From assembly GCF_013074385.2 (NCBI RefSeq), contig NZ_JABEYA020000004.1, positions 139,267-203,266 of the forward strand: a DNA stretch of 64,000 nucleotides. The letters run 5' to 3'. The DNA is from Vibrio ostreicida. Lineage in GTDB: Bacteria > Pseudomonadota > Gammaproteobacteria > Enterobacterales > Vibrionaceae. Positions 9,163 through 18,127 of this stretch are shown piece after piece (position 1 is the first letter of the stretch; each line of letters starts with the position of its first letter). The position numbers and the translations under genes were made by a program. The notes below the pieces were generated by a model, which did no database searches, had not been told where the DNA came from, and saw only the letters and a list, made by a program, of their open reading frames with translations.

Positions 9163-11118
9163 TTAGCAATGTGAGTGAAATATAGCCATGGAACAAGGGG
9201 CGATAAGGACTTGCTTTTGATCAATGGTTTGATGGAGTTTGTGATTGTCAGTATTACATATCATGACCCACTGCTGCTGGTTTTCACTGGGTAGGGAGAA
9301 ACGAGCGGGGGCATTGGTTTGATTGATGCAATAAAAGAGCGAATCGCCTTGTTTGCCAATCCCTAATTGCAGAGCGACGGAACTCAGCCGATTCCAGTCA
9401 TCATGTTCCATAAATGTACCGTCGACACGATGCCACGAAATTCGATTATCGTTTCGGCTGTCGCCACTGAATGCTTTTATAAATGGAACCATATAGGTTT
9501 GGCGAGCGTTTACCATATCCGCCAACCACGTTTTGAAGGCCACTTTTTGCGAGGACATTTGCCAACTCAACCAGCTCAATTCATTGTCCTGACAGTAAGC
9601 ATTATTGTTACCCTTCTGACTATGTGAGAGGACATCTGCGGTTAAAATGTGTGGTATTCCGAACGCAAACAGTAGGCTTGCGATAAAATTTCTCTTTTGT
9701 TTTTCGCGCTTTTCGATAATGGTAGTGTGTTCAGTCTCACCTTCAACACCATAGTTATCTGAGCGATTGTCACCATGCCCGTCTCTGTTTTGCTCACCGT
9801 TAGCCTGATTATGTTTTTGTCGGTACGACACTAAATCCTGTAAGGTGAACCCATCATGATAAGTCACATAATTGACCGTCAGTTTAAACGGCCAATTGGC
9901 CGCACTGTAAAGATCACGAGACCCCATTATTCGTGTGGCAAACTCTTTTAGATACCCATGATCTCCGCGCCAGAAGCTACGAGTGACGTCTCTAAGTCTG
10001 TCATTACATTCATTCCAACCCCATGGGAAATTACCGACTTGATACCCATCTGGGCCGATGTCCCATGGTTCAGCGATCAGTTTCACTGTCTTGAGTATTG
10101 GGTCCTGAGCGGCCACTTTGAAAAAAGCGGCGTTGGGGTTGAAGTGACTGCCTTCGCGACCTAAGGTGGCAGCCAAGTCAAAACGAAAACCATCGATATG
10201 ATACTCTTCCACCCAGTACCTGAGGCTATCCATCACCAGATTTAAGCTGGGCTGATGGGTTAAATCCAGTGTGTTGCCGCAGCCAGTATAGTTGGCATAG
10301 TGTTGTTCTTGCTTAAAGTAGTAGTGCTCGTCAAGTGCTTTGAAGTTAAAAATAGGCCCTTGTTCACCGCCTTCGGCGGTGTGGTTAAATACGACATCAA
10401 GAATGACCTCAATACCATTGCGATGCAGTTCACGAATGGCGGTTTTAAGTTCAGTCACTGCGTCTGATTCTGCGTATCTGGGATCTGGAGCCATAAAGAC
10501 ATAAGGGTTGTAACCCCAGTAATTGACCATATCCATACTCAGAAGATGAGGTTCGTGCATGCAAGCCGCGACGGGCAAAAGTTGTAACGTATTGATATGT
10601 TGTTCACGATAAAATGCCAGCATTGGCTCACTGGCCAAACCTAAATAGCGCCCTTTGAGATCACTTTCCACATCTGGGTTCAGCATAGAGACGCCTTTGA
10701 CATGGGTTTCGAACAGGATCATTTCTTCACGCGGCCGATTGGGTTTTTCAACCTCTTGCCAATCGAAGTAGGTGTCTATGACGACGGATTTTGCTAATTC
10801 AAAACTCTGCTCTGGGCTAAAGGGGGGAGTGTAGATCAGCGACGTGTCTAATGACTTTGCGTAGGGGTCCGAGATCAAATAGGGTGTTTGGTTATCTTCA
10901 ATTAAGTAGGCGTATTTTTGTCCTGCTTTAACCCCTTCAATGTGCGTGTGTCTGATGTCGCCGTATTCGCTCTCCATAGGAAAAGTGTCATATCCCCCCT
11001 CTTGATCAAACAGCACAAGTTGGATGTTTTTATTCGCAGGAGAATGGATCGAGAAGCAACAACCTTGGTGATTAAGGTTTGCGCCAAGCGGATAGGGGCA
11101 TGAGGGTAGCATCGTCAT
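9163..11118 (-). CDS. glgX: Glycogen/maltodextrin debranching enzyme GlgX-type (GH13)
   Basis: A cytoplasmic GH13 isoamylase-family enzyme that hydrolyses alpha-1,6 branches of limit dextrins. An N-terminal CBM48-like domain (about 1-120) is followed by the catalytic barrel with all four conserved regions: DVVFNH (241-246), GFRFD with nucleophile Asp314, IAEPWD with acid/base Glu350, and YHDG with transition-state stabiliser Asp422. Its 651 residues match the usual length of GlgX (about 650-660). There is no signal peptide. The gene is divergent from lamB and shares a 440-bp promoter region holding MalT-like boxes, so maltodextrin control is plausible. No glgC/A/B genes are nearby, which suggests a role in imported dextrin breakdown rather than a glycogen operon. 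The ATG at 11118 lacks a strong Shine-Dalgarno sequence. Confidence 0.9.
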   Translation of the reverse strand: MTMLPSCPYPLGANLNHQGCCFSIHSPANKNIQLVLFDQEGGYDTFPMESEYGDIRHTHIEGVKAGQKYAYLIEDNQTPYLISDPYAKSLDTSLIYTPPFSPEQSFELAKSVVIDTYFDWQEVEKPNRPREEMILFETHVKGVSMLNPDVESDLKGRYLGLASEPMLAFYREQHINTLQLLPVAACMHEPHLLSMDMVNYWGYNPYVFMAPDPRYAESDAVTELKTAIRELHRNGIEVILDVVFNHTAEGGEQGPIFNFKALDEHYYFKQEQHYANYTGCGNTLDLTHQPSLNLVMDSLRYWVEEYHIDGFRFDLAATLGREGSHFNPNAAFFKVAAQDPILKTVKLIAEPWDIGPDGYQVGNFPWGWNECNDRLRDVTRSFWRGDHGYLKEFATRIMGSRDLYSAANWPFKLTVNYVTYHDGFTLQDLVSYRQKHNQANGEQNRDGHGDNRSDNYGVEGETEHTTIIEKREKQKRNFIASLLFAFGIPHILTADVLSHSQKGNNNAYCQDNELSWLSWQMSSQKVAFKTWLADMVNARQTYMVPFIKAFSGDSRNDNRISWHRVDGTFMEHDDWNRLSSVALQLGIGKQGDSLFYCINQTNAPARFSLPSENQQQWVMICNTDNHKLHQTIDQKQVLIAPCSMAIFHSHC

Positions 11119-11346
11119 TAATATTCTGCATGTGATTGAATGGCCTACACCTAAGTAAATATCTTTGCATCAAGAAGATCAAGCGCCTTTGAGTGAAATT
11201 AAAGTGTAATTTTTTTTCATAAATCGCTTAAGGTTGACCATGAAATTTGATCTTAGCGGTTTTTTTTACCCCCTTTTAGAATTATATTTCGCGCCCTCCG
11301 CCCAATATGTGTGACGTCATCTTCATTTATCGAATGCCACCAATTT

Positions 11347-11389
11347 TCTCATCCTTTCTCATCCCCCCAGAATAAGTGTTGGGTGGAGG
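11347..11389. promoter_or_regulatory. Cluster of MalT-like boxes between glgX and lamB
   Basis: The E. coli MalT box is GGGGA(T/G)GAGG. On the minus strand GGGGATGAGA (11357-11366, 9/10) is followed 10 bp away by AAGGATGAGA (11347-11356, 7/10), a tandem pair. On the plus strand TGGGTGGAGG (11380-11389) matches 8/10. They lie about 170 bp upstream of lamB, in the intergenic region shared with divergent glgX, the arrangement expected of a maltose-regulon promoter. MalT binding is inferred; no MalT gene is in the window. Confidence 0.6.
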
Positions 11390-11558
11390 ACGTCAGCCTT
11401 TCCCCTTATCGGTAATCTTGTCATCAAATGAAACTGGCGATATCCAATGATTGCCTCGAGTTCAGCCTTTCTCACTTTTTGAAGACGTCGTTTACTGCCT
11501 TCTCATTCGACCCAAAGAGCGAGACACAATAAGAATAACCCCCTCAATGGAGTGAATG

Positions 11559-12803
11559 ATGAAAAAAATGAGCGCAATTGCAGTTGCGGTGGCTGCGACA
11601 ATGGCAGCGGGTTCGGTTTATGCCGTCGATTTTAATGGGTACTTTCGTGCGGGCACTGGAATCAGTGATAACACTGGCGGTGATGTCTCAGTCAATAAAA
11701 ATGGCATTGGGCGTTTGGGTAATGAAAATGACAATTACTATGAGTTTGGCTTTTCTGAAGAGTTGGAAGCGGGTGAACAGACTTGGGCTGTCGAATCTAT
11801 GCTGGCGAAAGGGGATGATAAAGGGTCATCTGGCTGGGAAGCCGGGGACATAAACGTTGCTCAGTTCGCCGTAAAAGCAAAAGGGTTGATTGCTTCAGAT
11901 AAGGAAGCGACGATGTGGGCGGGTAAAACCTATTACCAAAGAAGAGATATTCATATCACGGACTTCTATTACCTGAACACGTCAGGGACAGGTGGGGGTA
12001 TTGAAAACCTTTCTATTGGCAATCAAAAGCTTTCTGTCGCCTTGGTTCAGGACGGTGAGGTGACATCCAACAATGTAAAACAATCTGCGGGTTACATATT
12101 AGATACGCGTTTAGCCAATATTGGTCTCTGGTCTGATGCGTCTCTAGAGTTGGCCTTAGCCTACAATTTCGCAACAGAAACCGCCGATGGGACAGAAACC
12201 GCCGATGACGGCATGCTTGTTTCAGCTATTGTGCATCAGAACATGTCGCAAGGCTTCAACCAAACCGTATTGCAATTCGGGACCAATGGGTACGGTGTAC
12301 AAGCCGCCAATTTTTGGGGGGCGGGTACTTATTATGCACGGGGCAATGAAACTTATAATGATGCGTCAGGCTTTCGATTGATTAACTGGGGGGTGATTAA
12401 CCTTGGTGAACATTGGGAAATGGGGCATCAGCTCGCCTACTTAGGGGGTTCTGATATTGGAGGAACAGACTCGGACAGTAATTTCACGAATAACACGTTT
12501 GACATCGATCAGTTCTCCGTCGTGGTACGCCCAATGTACAAATGGAATGATACCATGCGAACCACCTTTGAGGTCGGAGTCAACCAAGGTGAGAAAATCA
12601 ATGCCTCTGGCACGGCAACAGAAGATTTCGGCAACACCAAGCTAACCGTTGCACAAGGCTGGGCAATGGGTGACAGTTTTTGGGCACGTCCCGAATTAAG
12701 AGTTTATGGTTCGTACATTACCGATACAGAGAATGACAGTGCCTTTGGTACAGGGGAAGATTCAGAGTATGTAGTGGGTGTTCAAGTTGAGGCTTGGTGG
12801 TAA
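11559..12803 (+). CDS. lamB: Maltoporin (LamB/OmpS family)
   Basis: An outer-membrane trimeric 18-strand porin for maltose and maltodextrins. The ATG at 11559 was preferred to the one at 11556 because GGAG (11549-11552) is then 6 nt away. Residues 1-22 form a signal peptide ending VYA before VDFNGYFRAG, the typical LamB start. Conserved LamB features include WAGKTYYQRRDIHITDFYY, the GINLGEHW-like strand (VINLGEHWEMG) and the terminal aromatic EAWW needed for outer-membrane assembly. At 414 residues the precursor is slightly shorter than E. coli LamB. It is followed by malM with an intercistronic hairpin between, as in other gammaproteobacterial lamB-malM loci. MalT-like boxes upstream indicate maltose induction. 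Confidence 0.93.
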   Translation: MKKMSAIAVAVAATMAAGSVYAVDFNGYFRAGTGISDNTGGDVSVNKNGIGRLGNENDNYYEFGFSEELEAGEQTWAVESMLAKGDDKGSSGWEAGDINVAQFAVKAKGLIASDKEATMWAGKTYYQRRDIHITDFYYLNTSGTGGGIENLSIGNQKLSVALVQDGEVTSNNVKQSAGYILDTRLANIGLWSDASLELALAYNFATETADGTETADDGMLVSAIVHQNMSQGFNQTVLQFGTNGYGVQAANFWGAGTYYARGNETYNDASGFRLINWGVINLGEHWEMGHQLAYLGGSDIGGTDSDSNFTNNTFDIDQFSVVVRPMYKWNDTMRTTFEVGVNQGEKINASGTATEDFGNTKLTVAQGWAMGDSFWARPELRVYGSYITDTENDSAFGTGEDSEYVVGVQVEAWW

Positions 12804-12817
12804 GTCATTCCAGCCTA

Positions 12818-12851
12818 TTTCTGTCAGCTGAAAAGGGTCGGCTGACAGAAA
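12818..12851 (+). terminator. lamB-malM intercistronic hairpin
   Basis: A perfect 11-bp stem (TTTCTGTCAGC / GCTGACAGAAA) with a 12-nt loop sits 15 nt after the lamB stop. Only AAAAATAG follows, so it more likely stabilises the lamB mRNA or attenuates transcription into malM than fully terminates. Confidence 0.6.
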
Positions 12852-12917
12852 AATAGTGGTTGTGAGTATCGAGCAAACGTTGTGAATATCTAGAAAACCA
12901 TAGTTAAGGAAAGCAAT

Positions 12918-13757
12918 ATGTACTTTCGAACCCTTGTTTTGAGCGGTTGTGCCGTTTTGGTGGGTTGTCAGTCCGCCGAGCCAATTGAACAGGTTCAGAC
13001 CACCCAGACAAAGCAGGTTAATTCGATTGCGGCATTGCAATCGATTAAAATGACGTTGCCCAGTCGAGTCAAGGTGGATGTTACACCTCAATCGCAGTCA
13101 TTGAAATTGGATGGGATCAATGGCCCGGTCGCCGTGTTCGAGCTGCCAACCAATCGCGGAGAATTTTCACTGACCATTACCAGCTTTATCAAAGAAACGG
13201 CTTTTGTCCCTCGTGCCGTTGTGTTCGATAGAGAAGGTCGTGAGATAGAGCGTTATGGTGCGGAAATGTTCCAGTATAAAAAGCCTCGTTTTCACTTGGG
13301 GAATCGTTTAATGGCGGAGATAGATTTTTTCCCTCCGGTGGACTTAGATATGGCTTACCTCGTTATTTATGCGGATAAGGAGCAATTGAATGAGTCAACG
13401 TTTGTTATCCATCCAGCACGATTGGATGCTCAAGGTCGAGGCAATTATTTACCAGAGATGAAAGATATCGCTTTGCGCAACTCACCGTATGGCCAAATTG
13501 AAGTGGCCATGGATAGGAGCGCCCTTTTCAATCAGACGAACTCTGCCGATTCCAGTGCCGCTATACTCAAACCGGAGGACGCCAATATTCGTCAAGCACC
13601 ACAGCTCCAAACTCAGCATTACTATCACACAGCGATAAAAGCGGCTGTAGAGTCCAATGACCTGAACAAAGCCATCGGTCTTTTGGATGAAGCCAAAACG
13701 CTTGGTGTCTCAGGGGCACAAGAGGTGTTTATCAAGGCGGTGAACTCAAACCATTAA
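12918..13757 (+). CDS. malM: Maltose operon lipoprotein MalM
   Basis: A 279-residue MalM-family protein of the cell envelope whose exact biochemical role is not settled; in enterobacteria it is periplasmic and encoded next to lamB. The N-terminus has a signal sequence with a lipobox LVGC (Cys17), so this version is predicted to be a lipoprotein. A low-complexity linker (about 18-45) precedes the core, which contains the family-like blocks GPVAVFELP and AEIDFFPPVDLDMAYLVIYA. The C-terminal part (about 215-279) looks helical. It lies 114 bp after lamB and is presumably co-transcribed, with a hairpin terminator just after the stop. Confidence 0.88.
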   Translation: MYFRTLVLSGCAVLVGCQSAEPIEQVQTTQTKQVNSIAALQSIKMTLPSRVKVDVTPQSQSLKLDGINGPVAVFELPTNRGEFSLTITSFIKETAFVPRAVVFDREGREIERYGAEMFQYKKPRFHLGNRLMAEIDFFPPVDLDMAYLVIYADKEQLNESTFVIHPARLDAQGRGNYLPEMKDIALRNSPYGQIEVAMDRSALFNQTNSADSSAAILKPEDANIRQAPQLQTQHYYHTAIKAAVESNDLNKAIGLLDEAKTLGVSGAQEVFIKAVNSNH

Positions 13758-13773
13758 TTCTTTATTTACAAAA

Positions 13774-13804
13774 GCCACCGCTGGCCATCATCGTGAGCGG
13801 TGGC
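13774..13804 (+). terminator. Terminator downstream of malM
   Basis: A 9-bp perfect GC-rich stem (GCCACCGCT / AGCGGTGGC) lies 17 nt after the malM stop and is followed by CTTT. The T-run is short but the stem is strong. Confidence 0.6.
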
Positions 13805-14482
13805 CTTTGGTATAAACGGCCGCTGAGCCTTGAGATCCTCGGTGGTGTTGATGATAAACAGACGGTCTTGATCTAATGAGTGGGCGTGTGCAGAACCCCA
13901 TTCGCGGCCGACGAATAGCAACCCCAGTTTCATTCCTTTCTGTTGCCACTTTGCTCTGTTGTTCAGAGGTGGGTAACTTTGTGGTTATATCATTGGTTAT
14001 CTGCCTGCGCGCAACAATCACTTTGAATAGAGTGTGACTTTCCAGTGAAGTACAGGCACTGATGTCCACTTTTTTATGGCGCGTTCTCATCGGCGATAAC
14101 CGTAAAAACGCCTTTTCCCCTTTTCTTCGTTATTCACCCATACGGTGTTAGTTTTGATATCCAGAGCCAATGCGTTGGCGTCTTCTCACACCACGCCCTA
14201 ACCCTTCATGGAATGATCCCTTTAGCCTTGTTGCATATTTAGGTGTTGATATGACTCATGCTCGAAAAGCTTTTTCCCTTAAAGAGTGTCATTTGTGCCT
14301 GAAAATCAGAGAATATCGCGGCCTTTTGTTGTTTAAATGTTGCTCTTTTTTGGGTTTTGTTAATATTACTACCACAATCTATTAATAAACTTGTATATTA
14401 GGTGGGCATCTAGCTCAAGTTACAATCTTGGCTGTTGCCATTGCTGTCGTTGAATAAGTCATTATCTAAAGGGACAAGAGAG
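13805..14482. other. Long non-coding or decayed stretch between malM and the chemoreceptor gene
   Basis: I see no intact gene in about 680 bp. On the minus strand, frame fragments read like protein: ANALALDIKTNTVWVNNEE (about 14178-14122) and GREWGSAHAHSLDQDRLFII (within 13830-13920), each in a different frame and separated by stops. The first resembles a blade of YncE/YVTN-type beta-propellers, so this may be the remains of such a gene. The last 150 bp are AT-rich and probably hold the promoter of the chemoreceptor gene. Confidence 0.3.
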
Positions 14483-16393
14483 ATGAGAAATTTGGGTTTT
14501 AAGAAGTTATTGCTCATGTCGATTATCGCGCTGGTGGTGGTATCAGTGTCGGTGTCTAGCTACATAGCTTACGTCAAGCAAGAACAGACCTTGGTGGATT
14601 TAATTACTGTCTCAAATCAGAGCTATGTAAAAGGTCAGGCGCAAAAAATTTCTGGTCAGTTAGCGGAAAAAGTGGGTGGATTAGAAAAATTGGGCCAGTA
14701 CTACTCTGATAAAGAAATCACAGGTTCGCGAGATGACTTTGTCGCTTTTACTCACATGGTGGCCAATGCGGCAAACCTCAACAGTTCAGTTTTGGCGTTT
14801 TCAAATGGTGATGCTTACTGGAACCAGACGGCCAAAACTTGGCCCAATCATAAATTTGATGGTGATGTCACAACCAGAGGGTGGTACAAACTCGCAAGGC
14901 AAAACGCGACGACGGTCATTACCGAGCCTTATGCTGGAAGTGAAGAAGGGGATTATTGGGTTTCCATCGTACGTAAAACACTGAGTGGGATGATTTCTGT
15001 TGACATGAAATTGGACTTTCTTAATGAGATTGTCAAAAGCACCAATGATATACCTGGTACTGTTGCGGTCATTTTAAACAACGATACCACCATTCTTGCT
15101 TCCTCGATGACGGACGTGAAAGCAGGCCATAAAACGTCTCAGTACCCGTGGCTAAATCGGGTGGGACAGGAAGCGATTGGTCAACATGATATTGTCTATG
15201 ATGGCCAAGAGAATAACGTTGATAAACTGTTTTTCTCTCACGAAATCAATGTCGCTGGGAAAAAGTGGTACTTTGTATTGGGTATTGAGAAAGACATTGC
15301 GTTTGCTAACCTTACTTCGGCCAAGCAAGCCGCTATTGTAACGGCGGTCGTTGCAACTTTGGTCAGTATTATGATCGCCTTAGTGGTGATTCAGGTTTTG
15401 TATCGGCCCATTCTAGCGCTTAAAGAAACCATTGCAGGATTGAGTGAAGGCAATGGGGATTTGACACAGCGTATCACGGTGACCACCAATGATGATCTTG
15501 GACAAATATCGGAAGGCGTCAATAAGTTCATTGCTAGCCTTCAATCTATGATGTTGGAGATCAGCGAATCCGCCAATCAATTGAATGGCAGCGTGGCACG
15601 AATGAAAGAGCAGAGTGAGCGTAATTCGTCGATTTTACAGCACCATGTTCAGGAGACCGAACAAGTGGTAACCGCGATAGAAGAAATGAACTCTACTGCG
15701 GATGCCATGGCGACGGATGCGGCGAATACCGCTCAGTTGACACAGAAAGCCAACGATGCGGGCTCGGCATCAAAGCAGACCGTCACACAGGCACAGAATA
15801 ATGTGCAGGATTTGGTCAATGATGTGAGCCAAGCGTCAGATTACGTCAATAAGATGGCCGCTGAGACCGATGGGATTAATACCATTCTCGGTGTGATTGG
15901 CGACATTGCAGAGCAGACCAATCTGTTAGCCCTCAATGCCGCGATTGAGGCCGCGCGGGCTGGTGAACAAGGTCGCGGTTTTGCCGTTGTCGCTGATGAA
16001 GTCCGTAATCTTGCTAGTCGAACCAAAGACAGTACCGAAGAAATTGAATCAGCCTTGGCAAGTTTGCTAAGAGGAAGCCAGTCGGTGGTAGATTCTATGG
16101 ATTCAACCAAAGTCAAATGTGGTCAGACAGCCGATGGGGCCGGAGAAGTGGCGCAAAGCCTTGACGTAATGACGGATTTTGTGACCGATATCAATGATCT
16201 GAGTACCCAAATAGCCACTGCGGCTGATGAACAAAGTAGTGTGACACAGGAACTGAGCCGTAATATGAGCGCAATAAACGATATTGTTGGTGAACTGGAT
16301 ACTAACGGCCAGCAAGCACTGCAAGATGCACAAAGCATTGCGGATATTAATACCAATCTGACCACGATAGTGAATCGATTTAAGCTCTCCTAG
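14483..16393 (+). CDS. Methyl-accepting chemotaxis protein, dCache type
   Basis: An inner-membrane chemoreceptor of 636 residues. The ATG at 14483 was chosen because the frame extension from 14435 lacks a signal-anchor pattern, whereas [14 protein letters not shown] begins a membrane anchor directly after AAGAGAG. Order: TM1 (about 9-29), a ~250-residue periplasmic dCache-like sensor with WYKLARQN and [15 protein letters not shown]2 (about 283-306), HAMP, then the methyl-accepting coiled coil with the conserved hairpin tip [20 protein letters not shown] and [15 protein letters not shown]. It should signal to CheA/CheW; the ligand is unknown, though dCache receptors of this type often sense amino acids or similar small molecules. 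It is monocistronic, with a hairpin after the stop. Confidence 0.92.
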   Translation: MRNLGFKKLLLMSIIALVVVSVSVSSYIAYVKQEQTLVDLITVSNQSYVKGQAQKISGQLAEKVGGLEKLGQYYSDKEITGSRDDFVAFTHMVANAANLNSSVLAFSNGDAYWNQTAKTWPNHKFDGDVTTRGWYKLARQNATTVITEPYAGSEEGDYWVSIVRKTLSGMISVDMKLDFLNEIVKSTNDIPGTVAVILNNDTTILASSMTDVKAGHKTSQYPWLNRVGQEAIGQHDIVYDGQENNVDKLFFSHEINVAGKKWYFVLGIEKDIAFANLTSAKQAAIVTAVVATLVSIMIALVVIQVLYRPILALKETIAGLSEGNGDLTQRITVTTNDDLGQISEGVNKFIASLQSMMLEISESANQLNGSVARMKEQSERNSSILQHHVQETEQVVTAIEEMNSTADAMATDAANTAQLTQKANDAGSASKQTVTQAQNNVQDLVNDVSQASDYVNKMAAETDGINTILGVIGDIAEQTNLLALNAAIEAARAGEQGRGFAVVADEVRNLASRTKDSTEEIESALASLLRGSQSVVDSMDSTKVKCGQTADGAGEVAQSLDVMTDFVTDINDLSTQIATAADEQSSVTQELSRNMSAINDIVGELDTNGQQALQDAQSIADINTNLTTIVNRFKLS

Positions 16394-16420
16394 CAAGAGG
16401 GTCGGAATACGATGCAAGTA

Positions 16421-16443
16421 TGCACACGAGGTCGTCGTGTGCA
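16421..16443 (+). terminator. Hairpin after the dCache chemoreceptor gene
   Basis: A 9-bp perfect stem (TGCACACGA / TCGTGTGCA) with a 5-nt loop lies 28 nt after the stop. No T-run follows, so confidence as a terminator is moderate. Confidence 0.4.
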
Positions 16444-16824
16444 TTGACGACTGCGGTAAAAGATTAGGGTATGTAAGGGGCGTTGTTGATCAAATCAGCT
16501 TGAAGATCAACGACGCCATATATGACCAGCCATTCGCTTCTGACGGGCATACTTAGCCCTATGACTTTGTATATAGCGTTGACATGCGCCATGATTTCAC
16601 CCACATGAGCGTTGTAGCCCCTCAAGCTCAGTGTACCGTTTGTTAGTCCTTTGTATCGCGGGATTTGCAAAAGGTTCAACTCACTTAGGCAACAACGCCA
16701 CCCTAAAGTATAAAATTATCAAATACGGCAGTGACCTGTGTAAATAAATGGATGTTAATTAGTGCGTGAAATTCACTGCCGAGTGTAAATAATGAAGCAT
16801 GTAAACTCAGTTATAGTAGACTCG
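16444..16824. other. Intergenic stretch without a convincing gene
   Basis: About 380 bp. The minus strand has an open frame at 16464-16679 whose only initiator is TTG and which resembles no family I know; it reads GLTNGTLSLRGYNAHVGEI and could be the end of a decayed gene. The right half is AT-rich and likely carries the promoter of the MBL-fold gene. Confidence 0.3.
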
Positions 16825-16843
16825 CCTAAACAATGGTTTAGGA
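16825..16843 (+). promoter_or_regulatory. Small hairpin overlapping the Shine-Dalgarno of the MBL-fold gene
   Basis: CCTAAAC-AATG-GTTTAGG forms a 7-bp perfect stem-loop. Its 3' arm contains AGG of the AGGA ribosome-binding site (16840-16843), 7 nt before the ATG at 16851. It could gate translation as an RNA structure or be a DNA operator palindrome. The function is inferred from position only. Confidence 0.4.
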
Positions 16844-16850
16844 CGTAAAT

Positions 16851-17696
16851 ATGATACTGACAGCGTTGATTGATAATACTCGATTAGATGAGAGAACAGA
16901 TCTTAAGGTTGAAAGAGGCTTATCCTTTCATATAAAAACGATGGGGCAACAAATTCTTTTTGATGCGGGTAGCAGCAGTGCTTTTTGTGATAATGCCATT
17001 CTATTAAATATTAAAATAGAAGAGGTAGATGCCGCAATTATTTCGCACCGTCATCATGATCACTGTAATGGCGTCACTCATTTCCTTGATCGAAATTGTA
17101 AGGCACCGGTCTATTTCCGTGAATGTACGGAAACTGATTATAGGTTCAAGGCGTTTGGTTTCAAAAGTAACGTAGGCCTTGACAAAACACTATTAAAAAA
17201 ATCGGGTGATCGCTTCATCTTCATTAATAAAATGACTGAGATACGACCCAATGTTTTTATTATTACAAGCTTGAGCCGTAAGTATGAACAGCCCAAAGGT
17301 AATAAATATCTCTTTACTGATTCAGGTGATGGCTGTAAACCCGACACCTTTGATCATGAATTACTTTTAGTCATCAAAGAAGAGGATGGTCTTATCATAT
17401 TTACTGGTTGTGCTCATAGCGGAGTGCTCAATATGATTGAAACGGCGACTGAACAGTTCCCAAACACTAGAATTAAGGCTGTCGTCGGTGGGTTTCATTT
17501 GGTCGGATTACCTTTATTTAATAGCATTGGTGGAACAAAGAAAGACATTGAGTCAATGGGTGAAACCATGCTCACTTATCCCATCGATAAGTTCTATACT
17601 GGGCATTGTACAGGTATGAAAGCCTATCAAATATTAAAAGGCGTACTCGGTGATTCTCTTGAACACTTTCCAACAGGGCGCAGTGTGGTCATTTGA
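16851..17696 (+). CDS. Metallo-beta-lactamase-fold metallohydrolase (COG1237-like)
   Basis: The 281-residue cytoplasmic protein has the MBL zinc motif H-x-H-x-D-H at His66-Arg-His68-His-Asp70-His71 (SHRHHDHCNG), the downstream zinc-ligand regions GCAHSGV and GGFHLVG, and a C-terminal YTGHCTG. This pattern fits the branch annotated as 7,8-dihydropterin-6-methyl-4-aminobenzene-5'-phosphate synthase-like proteins, but that name is historical and the substrate of bacterial members is mostly unknown. By eye the gene is richer in A+T than its neighbours and is isolated, with no operon partner, which could indicate acquisition. Its ribosome-binding site lies in a hairpin. Confidence 0.8.
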   Translation: MILTALIDNTRLDERTDLKVERGLSFHIKTMGQQILFDAGSSSAFCDNAILLNIKIEEVDAAIISHRHHDHCNGVTHFLDRNCKAPVYFRECTETDYRFKAFGFKSNVGLDKTLLKKSGDRFIFINKMTEIRPNVFIITSLSRKYEQPKGNKYLFTDSGDGCKPDTFDHELLLVIKEEDGLIIFTGCAHSGVLNMIETATEQFPNTRIKAVVGGFHLVGLPLFNSIGGTKKDIESMGETMLTYPIDKFYTGHCTGMKAYQILKGVLGDSLEHFPTGRSVVI

Positions 17697-18127
17697 TGAT
17701 AAACAGGCTTACCGTGTTGAACCTAGCGATAAGGCTTAAATTTCCTTACCAAGCTTACTGGGTAACACTATCGAATGGCACAAGATTCTCAACCATTAGT
17801 GTTCAGAAACACCTTGAGCTACACGATCAATGACGTGCTTTGTTGTTAATCAAGATAGATCATCAATGATCCGTTCAGGTAAGGCCATGATAAGGTTTCC
17901 CCATCTCACTCAAAGCTTGTTGAGTCTCTAGCCAACCTAGTTTCAGAAAATACTGGCCCTTCTGAGGGGATTAGCCTGCCTTTCGACAGGCCTTTTTCCT
18001 TTCTTGTCATCTTGGTTTCGCAGGGAATGATATTCTGCCTATCCGATAAGGGGCTCAGCGAATATGGTCTGTGCCCTCGTTCGTTTTGTTTGAAATGGCG
18101 CATTTTTTGATGTTCTACCTTCCCGCA
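17697..18127. other. Intergenic region with an isolated terminator
   Basis: About 430 bp with no supported gene. It contains one clear plus-strand hairpin with a T-run at 17974-17996, nearly 280 bp after the preceding stop. This suggests either a long 3' untranslated region, an unrecognised small RNA, or the remains of a lost gene. Confidence 0.35.
17974..17996 (+). terminator. Rho-independent terminator, far from any annotated stop
   Basis: The stem GCCTG / CAGGC (loop CCTTTCGA) is followed by CTTTTTC. It has a classic shape but lies about 280 bp downstream of the MBL-fold gene. Confidence 0.55.

Noticed and set aside
11309..11325. Possible CRP site TGTGACGTCATCTTCA upstream of lamB
   Set aside because: Only the left half-site matches TGTGA-N6-TCACA; too weak to list, although CRP control of maltose genes is common.
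14170..14385. 71-codon open frame before the chemoreceptor gene
   Set aside because: No ribosome-binding site, no protein-like composition and no recognisable motif.
16464..16679. 71-codon minus-strand open frame
   Set aside because: Only a TTG start, no Shine-Dalgarno, no family resemblance. Kept only as a note in the gap entry.
17906..18103. 65-codon minus-strand open frame
   Set aside because: Runs through the terminator hairpin at 17974-17996 and has no protein-like pattern.
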